Of a DNA stretch of 64,000 nucleotides, positions 50,601-62,768 are shown piece after piece. Each line of letters starts with the position of its first letter. Position 1 is the stretch's first letter. The notes beneath the pieces were generated by a model. The model did no database searches, was not told the DNA's origin, and saw only the letters and a list, made by a program, of their open reading frames with translations. This DNA is from Cinclus cinclus. Taxonomy: Eukaryota > Chordata > Aves > Passeriformes > Cinclidae. The DNA is taken from NCBI RefSeq assembly GCF_963662255.1, contig NC_085050.1, forward strand, positions 26,158,631 to 26,222,630, in the 5' to 3' direction. The position numbers and the translations under genes are program-made.

Positions 50601-53600
50601 AGAACGAATAAAATGAACGACAGAACGAGAAAAAGAAAAATGAACGAATGAAATGAACGACAGAACGAGAAAGAGGGGAAAAGAACGAATGAAATGAACG
50701 ACAGAACGAGAAAGAGAAAAATGAACGAATGAAATGAACGACAGAACGAGAAAGCGGGAAAAAGAATGAATGAATTGAAGGACAGAACGAGAAAGAGAAA
50801 AATGAACGAATGAAAAGAACGACAGAACGAGAAAGAGGGAAAAATGAACGAATGAAATGAACGACAGAACGAGAAAGAGGAAAAAAGAACGAATGAAATG
50901 AACGACAGAACGAGAAACAGGGAAAAGAACGAATGAAATGAACGACAGAACGAGAAAGAGGGAAAAAGAACGAATGTAATGAACGACAGAATGAGAAAGA
51001 GGGAAAAAGAACGAATGAAATGAATGACAGAATGAGAAAGAGAAAAATGAACGAATGAAATGAACGACAGAATGAGAAAGAGGGAAAAATGAACGAATGA
51101 AAGGAATGACAGAACGAGAAAGAGAAAAATGAACGAATGAAATGAACGACAGAAAGAGAAAGAGGGAAAAAGAACGAATAAAATGAACGACAGAACGAGA
51201 AAGGGGGAAAAAGAACGAATAAAATGAACGACAGAACGAGAAAGAGGGAAAAAGAATGAATAAAATGAACGACAGAACGAGAAAGGGGGAAAAAGAATGA
51301 ATAAAATGAACGACAGAACGAGAAAGAGAAATATGAACGAATGAAATGAACGACAGGACGAGAAAGAGGGAAAAAGAACGAATGAAATGAACGACAGAAC
51401 GAGAAAGAGAAAAATGAACGAATGAAAAGAACGACAGAACGAGAAACAGGGAAAATGAACGAATAAAAAGAAAGACAGAATGAGAAAGAGAGAAATGAAC
51501 GAATGAAATGAACGACAGAACGAGAAAGAGGAAAAATGAACGAATGAAATGAACGACAGAACGAGAAAGAGGAAAAATGAACGAATGAAATGAAAGACAG
51601 AACGAGAAAGAGAAAAATGAACGAATAAAAAGAACGACAGAACGAGAAAGAGGGAAAAAGAATGAATGAAATGAACGACAGAACGAGAAAGAGGGAAAAA
51701 GAACGAATAAAATGAACGACAGAACGAGAAAGAGAAAAATGAACGAATGAAAAGAACGACAGAACGAGAAAGCGGGAAAATGAACGAATAAAATGAACGA
51801 CAGAATGACAAAGAGAGAAATGAACGAATGAAATGAACGACAGAACGAGAAAGAGGAAAAATGAACGAATGAAATGGACGACAGAACGAGAAAGAGAAAA
51901 ATGAACGAATGAAATGAACGACAGAACGAGAAAGAGAAAAATGAAAGAATGAAATGAACGATAGAACGAGAAAGAGAAAAATGAACGAATGAAAAGAACG
52001 ACAGAACGAGAAAGCGGGAAAATGAACGAATAAAATGAACGACAGAATGAGAAAGAGAGAAATGAACGAATGAAAGGAACGACAGAACGAGAAAGAGAAA
52101 AATGAACGAATAAAAAGAATGACAGAACGAGAACGAGGGAAAAAGAAAGAATGAAATGAACGACAGAACGAGAAAGAGGGAAAAAGAATGAATAAAATGA
52201 ACGACAGAACGAGAAAGAGGAAAAAGAACGAGTGAAATGAACGACAGAATGAGAAAGAGAAAAATGAATGAGTGAAACGAATGACAGAACGAGAAAGAGG
52301 GAAAAAGAACGAATGAAATGAATGACAGAACGAGAAAGAGAAAAATGAACGAATGAAATGAACGACAGAACGAGAAAGAGGGAAAAAGAACGAATAAAAT
52401 GAATGACAGAACGAGAAAGGGGGAAAAAGAGCGAATGAAATGAACAACAGAACGAGAAAGAGGGAAAATGAACGAATAAAAAGAACGACAGAATGAGAAA
52501 GAGAGAAATGAACGAATGAAAAGAACAACAGAACGAGAAAGAGGAAAAATGAACGAATGAAATGAACGACAGAACGAGAAAGAGGAAAAAAGAACGAATG
52601 AAATGAACGACAGAACGAGAAAGAGAAAAATGAACGAATAAAAAGAATGACAGAACTAGAAAGAGGGAAAAAGAACGAATGAAATGAACGACAGAACGAG
52701 AAAGAGGGAAAAAGAACGAATGAAATGAACGACAGAACGAGAAAGAGAGAAAAATGAACGAATGAAAAGAACGACAGAACGAGAAACAGGGAAAATGAGC
52801 GAATAAAAAGAACGACAGAATGAGAAAGAGAGAAATGAACGAATGAAATGAACGACAGAACGAGAAAGAGGAAAAAAGAACGAATGAAATGAAAGACAGA
52901 ACGAGAAAGAGGAAAATGAACGAATAAAAAGAATGACAGAACGAGAAAGAGGGAAAAAGAAGGAATGAAATGAACGACAGAACGAGAAAGAGGGAAAAAG
53001 AACGAATAAAATGAACGACAGAACGAGAAAGAGAAAAATGAACGAATAAAATGAAACACAGAACGAGAAAGAGGGAAAAAGAACGAATAAAATGAACGAC
53101 AGAACGAGAAAAAGAAAAATGAACGAATGAAATGAACGACAGAACGAGAAAGAGGGGAAAAGAACGAATGAAATGAACGACAGAACGAGAAAGAGGAAAA
53201 ATGAACGAATGAAATGAACGACAGAACGAGAAAGAGGGAAAAAGAACGAATGAAATGAATGACAGAATGAGAAAGAGAAAAATGAACGAATGAAATGAAC
53301 GACAGAACGAGAAAGAGGGAAAAAGAACGAATAAAATGAACGACAGAACGAGAAAGGGGGAAAAAGAATGAATAAAATGAACGACAGAATGAGAAAGAGA
53401 AATATGAACGAATGAAATGAACGACAGGACGAGAAAGAGGGAAAAAGAACGAATGAAATGAACGACAGAACGAGAAAGAGAAAAATGAACGAATGAAAAG
53501 AACGACAGAACGAGAAACAGGGAAAATGAACGAATAAAAAGAACGACAGAATGAGAAAGAGAGAAATGAACGAATGAAATGAACGACAGAACGAGAAAGA

Positions 53601-54379
53601 GGAAAAATGAACGAATGAAATGAACGACAGAACGAGAAAGAGAAAAATGAACGAATGAAATGAACGATAGAACGAGAAAGAGAAAAATGAACGAATGAAA
53701 AGAACGACAGAACGAGAAAGCGGGAAAATGAACGAATAAAATGAACGACAGAATGAGAAAGAGAAAAATGACCGAATGAAATGAACGACAGAACGAGAAA
53801 GAGGAAAAATGAACGAATGAAAAGAACGACAGAACGAGAAAGCGGGAAAATGTACGAATAAAATGAATGACAGAACGAGAAAGAGAAAAAAGAATGAGTG
53901 AAATGAACGACAGAACGAGAAAGAGAAAAATGAACAAATGAAAAGAACGACAGAACGAGAAAGCGGGAAAATGAACGAATAAAATGAACGACAGAATGAG
54001 AAAGAGAGAAATGAACGAATGAAAGGAACGACAGAACGAGAAAGAGGAAAAATGAACAAATGAAATGGACGACAGAACGAGAAAGAGAAAAATGAACGAA
54101 TGAAAAGAACGACAGAACGAGAAAGAGGGAAAATGTACGAATAAAATGAATGACAGAATGAGAAAGAGAAAAAAGAATGAGTGAAATGAACGACAGAACG
54201 AGAAAGAGAAAAATGAATGAATGAAAAGAACAACAGAACGAGAAAGAGGAAAAACGAACGAATGAAATGAACGACAGAACGAGAAAGAGAAAAATGAATG
54301 AATGAAAAGAACGACAGAACGAGAAAGAGGGAAAAAGAACGAATGAAATGAACAATAGAACGAGAAAGAGAAAAATGAA
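47674..54379 (+). repeat. Mixed satellite section between the two higher-order repeat families
   Basis: Monomers of the same array. They share variants with both neighbours: the GAACGAGAACGAGGG marker at 52,131 and the CTAGAAAG variant at 52,655, which recur at 56,023 and 56,708. Offsets to the following block vary (3,933, 3,892 and 4,053), so it is an irregular relative of the 4.05-kb repeat with several monomer gains and losses. I did not fix block limits here. Confidence 0.6.
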
Positions 54380-57300
54380 CTAATGAAATGAACGACAGAA
54401 CGAGAAAGAGGAAAAATGAACGAATGAAATGAACGACAGAACGAGAAAGAGGAAAAATGAACGAATGAAATGAACGACAGAACAAGAAAGAGAAAAATGA
54501 ACGAATGAAATGAACGACAGAACGAGAAAGAGAAAAATGAACGAATGAAATGAACGACAGAACGAGAAAGAGAAAAATGAACGAATGAAATGAACGATAG
54601 AACGAGAAAGAGAAAAATGAACGAATGAAAAGAACGACAGAACGAGAAAGCGGGAAAATGAACGAATAAAATGAACGACAGAATGAGAAAGAGAGAAATG
54701 AACGAATGAAAGGAACGACAGAACGAGAAAGAGAAAAATGAACGAATGAAAAGAACAACAGAACGAGAAAGAGGAAAAACGAACGAATGAAATGAACGAC
54801 AGAACGAGAAAGAGAAAAATGAATGAATGAAAAGAACGACAGAACGAGAAAGAGGGAAAAAGAACGAATGAAATGAACGATAGAACGAGAAAGAGAAAAA
54901 TGAACGAATGAAAAGAACGACAGAACGAGAAAGCGGGAAAATGAATGAATAAAATGAACGACAGAATGAGAAAGAGAAAAATGACCGAATGAAATGCACG
55001 ACAGAACGAGAAAGAGGAAAAATGAACGAATGAAAAGAACGACAGAACGAGAAAGAGAAAAAAGAACGAATGAAATGAACGACAGAACGAGAAAGAGGGA
55101 AAAAGAACGAATAAAATGAACGACAGAACGAGAAAGGGGGAAAAAGAACGAATAAAATGAACGACAGAACGAGAAAGAGGGAAAAAGAATGAATAAAATG
55201 AACGACAGAACGAGAAAGGGGGAAAAAGAATGAATAAAATGAACGACAGAACGAGAAAGAGAAATATGGACGAATGAAATGAACGACAGGACGAGAAAGA
55301 GGGAAAAAGAACGAATGAAATGAACGACAGAACGAGAAAGAGAAAAATGAACGAATGAAAAGAACGACAGAACGAGAAACAGGGAAAATGAACGAATAAA
55401 AAGAAAGACAGAATGAGAAAGAGAGAAATGAACGAATGAAATGAACGACAGAACGAGAAAGAGGAAAAATGAACGAATGAAATGAACGACAGAACGAGAA
55501 AGAGGAAAAATGAACGAATGAAATGAAAGACAGAACGAGAAAGAGAAAAATGAACGAATAAAAAGAACGACAGAACGAGAAAGAGGGAAAAAGAATGAAT
55601 GAAATGAACGACAGAACGAGAAAGAGGGAAAAAGAACGAATAAAATGAACGACAGAACGAGAAAGAGAAAAATGAACGAATGAAAAGAACGACAGAACGA
55701 GAAAGCGGGAAAATGAACGAATAAAATGAACGACAGAATGACAAAGAGAGAAATGAACGAATGAAATGAACGACAGAACGAGAAAGAGAAAAATGAACGA
55801 ATGAAATGAACGACAGAACGAGAAAGAGAAAAATGAAAGAATGAAATGAACGATAGAACGAGAAAGAGAAAAATGAACGAATGAAAAGAACGACAGAACG
55901 AGAAAGCGGGAAAATGAACGAATAAAATGAACGACAGAATGAGAAAGAGAGAAATGAACGAATGAAAGGAACGACAGAACGAGAAAGAGAAAAATGAACG
56001 AATAAAAAGAATGACAGAACGAGAACGAGGGAAAAAGAAAGAATGAAATGAACGACAGAACGAGAAAGAGGGAAAAAGAATGAATAAAATGAACGACAGA
56101 ACGAGAAAGAGGAAAAAGAATGAGTGAAATGAACGACAGAACGAGAAAGAGGAAAAATGAACGAATGAAAAGAACGACAGAATGAGAAAGAGAAAAAGGA
56201 ACGAATGAAATGAACGACAGAACGAGAAAGAGGGAAAAAGAACGAATGAAATGAACGACAGAACGAGAAAGAGAAAAATGAACGAATGAAATGAACGACA
56301 GAACGAGAAAGAGAAAAATGAACGAATAAAATGAAACACAGAACGAGAAAGAGGGAAAAAGAACGAATGAAATGAATGACAGAACGAGAAAGAGAAAAAT
56401 GAATGAGTGAAACGAATGACAGAACGAGAAAGAGGGAAAAAGAACGAATGAAATGAACGACAGAACGAGAAAGAGAAAAATGAACGAATAAAATGAACGA
56501 CAGAACGAGAAAGAGGGAAAATGAACGAATAAAAAGAACGACAGAATGAGAAAGAGAGAAATGAACGAATGAAAAGAACGACAGAACGAGAAAGAGGAAA
56601 AATGAACGAATGAAATGAACGACAGAACGAGAAAGAGGAAAAAAGAACGAATGAAATGAACGACAGAACGAGAAAGAGAAAAATGAACGAATAAAAAGAA
56701 TGACAGAACTAGAAAGAGGGAAAAAGAACGAATGAAATGAACGACAGAACGAGAAAGAGGGAAAAAGAACGAATGAAATGAACGACAGAACGAGAAAGAG
56801 AGAAAAATGAACGAATGAAAAGAACGACAGAACGAGAAACAGGGAAAATGAACGAATAAAAAGAACGACAGAATGAGAAAGAGAGAAATGAACGAATGAA
56901 ATGAACGACAGAACGAGAAAGAGGAAAAAAGAACGAATGAAATGAAAGACAGAACGAGAAAGAGGAAAATGAACGAATAAAAAGAATGACAGAACGAGAA
57001 AGAGGGAAAAAGAACGAATAAAATGAACGACAGAACGAGAAAAAGAAAAATGAACGAATGAAATGAACGACAGAATGAGAAAGAGGGGAAAAGAACGAAT
57101 GAAATGAACGACAGAATGAGAAAGAGAAATATGAACGAATGAAATGAACGACAGGACGAGAAAGAGGGAAAAAGAACGAATGAAATGAACGACAGAACGA
57201 GAAAGAGAAAAATGAACGAATGAAAAGAACGACAGAACGAGAAACAGGGAAAATGAACGAATAAAAAGAACGACAGAATGAGAAAGAGAGAAATGAACGA

Positions 57301-58430
57301 ATGAAATGAACGACAGAACGAGAAAGAGGAAAAATGAACGAATGAAATGAACGACAGAACGAGAAAGAGAAAAATGAACGAATGAAATGAACGATAGAAC
57401 GAGAAAGAGAAAAATGAACGAATGTAAAGAACGACAGAACGAGAAAGCGGGAAAATGAACGAATAAAATGAACGACAGAATGAGAAAGAGAAAAATGACC
57501 GAATGAAATGAACGACAGAACGAGAAAGAGGAAAAATGAACGAATGAAAAGAACGACAGAACGAGAAAGAGGGAAAATGTACGAATAAAATGAATGACAG
57601 AACGAGAAAGAGAAAAAAGAATGAGTGAAATGAACGACAGAACGAGAAAGAGAAAAATGAACAAATGAAAAGAACGACAGAACGAGAAAGCGGGAAAATG
57701 AACGAATAAAATGAACGACAGAATGAGAAAGAGAGAAATGAACGAATGAAAGGAACGACAGAACGAGAAAGAGGAAAAATGAACAAATGAAATGGACGAC
57801 AGAACGAGAAAGAGAAAAATGAACGAATGAAAAGAACGACAGAACGAGAAAGAGGGAAAATGTACGAATAAAATGAATGACAGAATGAGAAAGAGAAAAA
57901 AGAATGAGTGAAATGAACGACAGAACGAGAAAGAGAAAAATGAATGAATGAAAAGAACAACAGAACGAGAAAGAGGAAAAACGAACGAATGAAATGAACG
58001 ACAGAACGAGAAAGAGAAAAATGAATGAATGAAAAGAACGACAGAACGAGAAAGAGGGAAAAAGAACGAATGAAATGAACAATAGAACGAGAAAGAGAAA
58101 AATGAACGAATGAAAAGAACGACAGAACGAGAAAGCGGGAAAATGAGCGAATAAAATGAACGACAGAATGAGAAAGAGAAAAAAGAATGAGTGAAATGAA
58201 CGACAGAACGAGAAAGAGAAAAATGAACGAATGAAATGAATGACAGAGCGAGAAAGAGGGAAAAAGAACGAATGAAATGAACGACAGAACGAGAAAGAGG
58301 AAAAAAGAACGAATGAAATGAAAGACAGAACGAGAAAGAGAAAAATGAACGAATGAAATGAACGACAGAACGAGAAAGAGGGAAAAAGAACGAATGAAAT
58401 GAACGACAGAACGAGAAAGAGAAAAATGAA
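54380..58430 (+). repeat. Second higher-order repeat, copy 1 (4,051 bp)
   Basis: The block begins at the rare variant GAACTAATGAAATG. It matches the next block at offset 4,051 over its left half: 54,596 with 58,647, 54,981 with 59,032, 55,261 with 59,312 and 56,023 with 60,074. Further right the offset grows, because copy 2 holds extra monomers. Confidence 0.85.
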
Positions 58431-61400
58431 CTAATGAAATGAACGACAGAACGAGAAAGAGGAAAAATGAACGAATGAAATGAACGACAGAACGAGAAAG
58501 AGGAAAAATGAACGAATGAAATGAACGACAGAACGAGAAAGAGAAAAATGAACGAATGAAATGAACGACAGAACGAGAAAGAGAAAAATGAACGAATGAA
58601 ATGAACGACAGAACGAGAAAGAGAAAAATGAACGAATGAAATGAACGATAGAACGAGAAAGAGAAAAATGAACGAATGAAAAGAACGACAGAACGAGAAA
58701 GCGGGAAAATGAACGAATAAAATGAACGACAGAATGAGAAAGAGAGAAATGAACGAATGAAAGGAACGACAGAACGAGAAAGAGAAAAATGAACGAATGA
58801 AAAGAACAACAGAACGAGAAAGAGGAAAAACGAACGAATGAAATGAACGACAGAACGAGAAAGAGAAAAATGAATGAATGAAAAGAACGACAGAACGAGA
58901 AAGAGGGAAAAAGAACGAATGAAATGAACGATAGAACGAGAAAGAGAAAAATGAACGAATGAAAAGAACGACAGAACGAGAAAGCGGGAAAATGAATGAA
59001 TAAAATGAATGACAGAATGAGAAAGAGAAAAATGACCGAATGAAATGCACGACAGAACGAGAAAGAGGAAAAATGAACGAATGAAAAGAACGACAGAACG
59101 AGAAAGAGAAAAAAGAACGAATGAAATGAACGACAGAACGAGAAAGAGGGAAAAAGAACGAATAAAATGAACGACAGAACGAGAAAGGGGGAAAAAGAAC
59201 GAATAAAATGAACGACAGAACGAGAAAGAGGGAAAAAGAATGAATAAAATGAACGACAGAACGAGAAAGGGGGAAAAAGAATGAATAAAATGAACGACAG
59301 AACGAGAAAGAGAAATATGGACGAATGAAATGAACGACAGGACGAGAAAGAGGGAAAAAGAACGAATGAAATGAACGACAGAACGAGAAAGAGAAAAATG
59401 AACGAATGAAAAGAATGACAGAACGAGAAACAGGGAAAATGAACGAATAAAAAGAAAGACAGAATGAGAAAGAGAGAAATGAACGAATGAAATGAACGAC
59501 AGAACGAGAAAGAGGAAAAATGAACGAATGAAATGAACGACAGAACGAGAAAGAGGAAAAATGAACGAATGAAATGAAAGACAGAACGAGAAAGAGAAAA
59601 ATGAACGAATAAAAAGAACGACAGAACGAGAAAGAGGGAAAAAGAATGAATGAAATGAACGACAGAACGAGAAAGAGGGAAAAAGAACGAATAAAATGAA
59701 CGACAGAACGAGAAAGAGAAAAATGAACGAATGAAAAGAACGACAGAACGAGAAAGCGGGAAAATGAACGAATAAAATGAACGACAGAATGACAAAGAGA
59801 GAAATGAACGAATGAAATGAACGACAGAACGAGAAAGAGAAAAATGAACGAATGAAATGAACGACAGAACGAGAAAGAGAAAAATGAAAGAATGAAATGA
59901 ACGATAGAACGAGAAAGAGAAAAATGAACGAATGAAAAGAACGACAGAACGAGAAAGCGGGAAAATGAACGAATAAAATGAACGACAGAATGAGAAAGAG
60001 AGAAATGAACAAATGAAAGGAACGACAGAACGAGAAAGAGAAAAATGAACGAATAAAAAGAATGACAGAACGAGAACGAGGGAAAAAGAAAGAATGAAAT
60101 GAACGACAGAACGAGAAAGAGGGAAAAAGAATGAATAAAATGAACGACAGAACGAGAAAGAGGAAAAAGAATGAGTGAAATGAACGACAGAACGAGAAAG
60201 AGGAAAAATGAACGAATGAAAAGAACGACAGAATGAGAAAGAGAAAAAGGAACGAATGAAATGAACGACAGAACGAGAAAGAGGGAAAAAGAACGAATGA
60301 AATGAACGACAGAACGAGAAAGAGAAAAATGAACGAATGAAATGAACGACAGAACGAGAAAGAGAAAAATGAACGAATAAAATGAAACACAGAACGAGAA
60401 AGAGGGAAAAAGAACGAATGAAATGAATGACAGAACGAGAAAGAGAAAAATGAATGAGTGAAACGAATGACAGAACGAGAAAGAGGGAAAAAGAACGAAT
60501 GAAATGAACGACAGAACGAGAAAGAGAAAAATGAACGAATGAAATGAACGACAGAACGAGAAAGAGGGAAAAAGAACGAATAAAATGAACGACAGAACGA
60601 GAAAGGGGGAAAAAGAGCGAATGAAATGAACAACAGAACGAGAAAGAGGGAAAATGAACGAATAAAAAGAACGACAGAATGAGAAAGAGAGAAATGAACG
60701 AATGAAAAGAACGACAGAACGAGAAAGAGGAAAAATGAACGAATGAAATGAACGACAGAACGAGAAAGAGGAAAAAAGAACGAATGAAATTAACGACAGA
60801 ACGAGAAAGAGAAAAATGAACGAATAAAAAGAATGACAGAACTAGAAAGAGGGAAAAAGAACGAATGAAATGAACGACAGAACGAGAAAGAGGGAAAAAG
60901 AACGAATGAAATGAACGACAGAACGAGAAAGAGAGAAAAATGAACGAATGAAAAGAACGACAGAACGAGAAACAGGGAAAATGAACGAATAAAAAGAACG
61001 ACAGAATGAGAAAGAGAGAAATGAACGAATGAAATGAACGACAGAACGAGAAAGAGGAAAAAAGAACGAATGAAATGAAAGACAGAACGAGAAAGAGGAA
61101 AATGAACGAATAAAAAGAATGACAGAACGAGAAAGAGGGAAAAAGAATGAATGAAATGAACGACAGAACGAGAAAGAGGGAAAAAGAACGAATAAAATGA
61201 ACGACAGAACGAGAAAGAGAAAAATGAACGAATAAAATGAAACACAGAACGAGAAAGAGGGAAAAAGAACGAATAAAATGAACGACAGAACGAGAAAAAG
61301 AAAAATGAACGAATGAAATGAACGACAGAATGAGAAAGAGGGGAAAAGAACGAATGAAATGAACGACAGAACGAGAAAGAGGAAAAATGAACGAATGAAA

Positions 61401-62768
61401 TGAACGACAGAACGAGAAAGAGGGAAAAAGAACGAATGAAATGAATGACAGAATGAGAAAGAGAAAAATGAACGAATGAAATGAACGACAGAACGAGAAA
61501 GAGGGAAAAAGAATGAATAAAATGAACGACAGAACGAGAAAGGGGGAAAAAGAACGAATAAAATGAACGACAGAACGAGAAAGAGGGAAAAAGAATGAAT
61601 AAAATGAACGACAGAACGAGAAAGGGGGAAAAAGAATGAATAAAATGAACGACAGAACGAGAAAGAGAAATATGAACGAATGAAATGAACGACAGGACGA
61701 GAAAGAGGGAAAAAGAACGAATGAAATGAATGACAGAACGAGAAAGAGAAAAATGAACGAATGAAAAGAACGACAGAACGAGAAACAGGGAAAATGAACG
61801 AATAAAAAGAACGACAGAATGAGAAAGAGAGAAATGAACGAATGAAATGAACGACAGAACGAGAAAGAGGAAAAATGAACGAATGAAATGAACGACAGAA
61901 CGAGAAAGAGGAAAAATGAACGAATGAAATGAAAGACAGAACGAGAAAGAGAAAAATGAACGAATAAAAAGAATGACAGAATGAGAAAGAGAGAAATCAA
62001 CGAATAAAATGAACGACAGAATGAGAAAGAGAGAAATGAACGAATGAAAGGAACGACAGAACGAGAAAGAGGAAAAATGAATGAATGAAATGGACGACAG
62101 AACGAGAAAGAGAAAAATGAACGAATGAAAAGAACGACAGAACGAGAAAGAGGGAAAATGTACGAATAAAATGAATGACAGAACGAGAAAGAGAAAAAAG
62201 AATGAGTGAAATGAACGACAGAACGAGAAAGAGAAAAATGAACGAATGAAATGAACGATAGAACGAGAAAGAGAAAAATGAACGAATGAAAAGAACAACA
62301 GAACGAGAAAGCGGGAAAATGAACGAATAAAATGAACGACAGAATGAGAAAGAGAGAAATGAACGAATGAAAGGAACGACAGAACGAGAAAGAGAAAAAT
62401 GAATGAATGAAAAGAACAACAGAACGAGAAAGAGGAAAAACGAACGAATGAAATGAACGACAGAACGAGAAAGAGAAAAATGAATGAATGAAAAGAACGA
62501 CAGAACGAGAAAGAGGGAAAAAGAACGAATGAAATGAACAATAGAACGAGAAAGAGAAAAATGAACGAATGAAAAGAACGACAGAACGAGAAAGCGGGAA
62601 AATGAGCGAATAAAATGAACGACAGAATGAGAAAGAGAAAAAAGAATGAGTGAAATGAACGACAGAACGAGAAAGAGAAAAATGAACGAATGAAATGAAC
62701 GACAGAGCGAGAAAGAGGGAAAAAGAACGAATGAAATGAAAGACAGAACGAGAAAGAGAAAAATGAAC
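58431..62768 (+). repeat. Second higher-order repeat, copy 2 (about 4,338 bp)
   Basis: It begins with the same GAACTAATGAAATG variant. Relative to copy 1 the offset rises from 4,051 to 4,133 (CTAGAAAG variant, 56,708 with 60,841), 4,255 (57,036 with 61,291) and 4,541 (57,152 with 61,693), then falls to 4,459 (58,244 with 62,703). The steps of 82, 122, 286 and 82 bp over the whole span are two, three, seven and two monomers. Confidence 0.8.
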
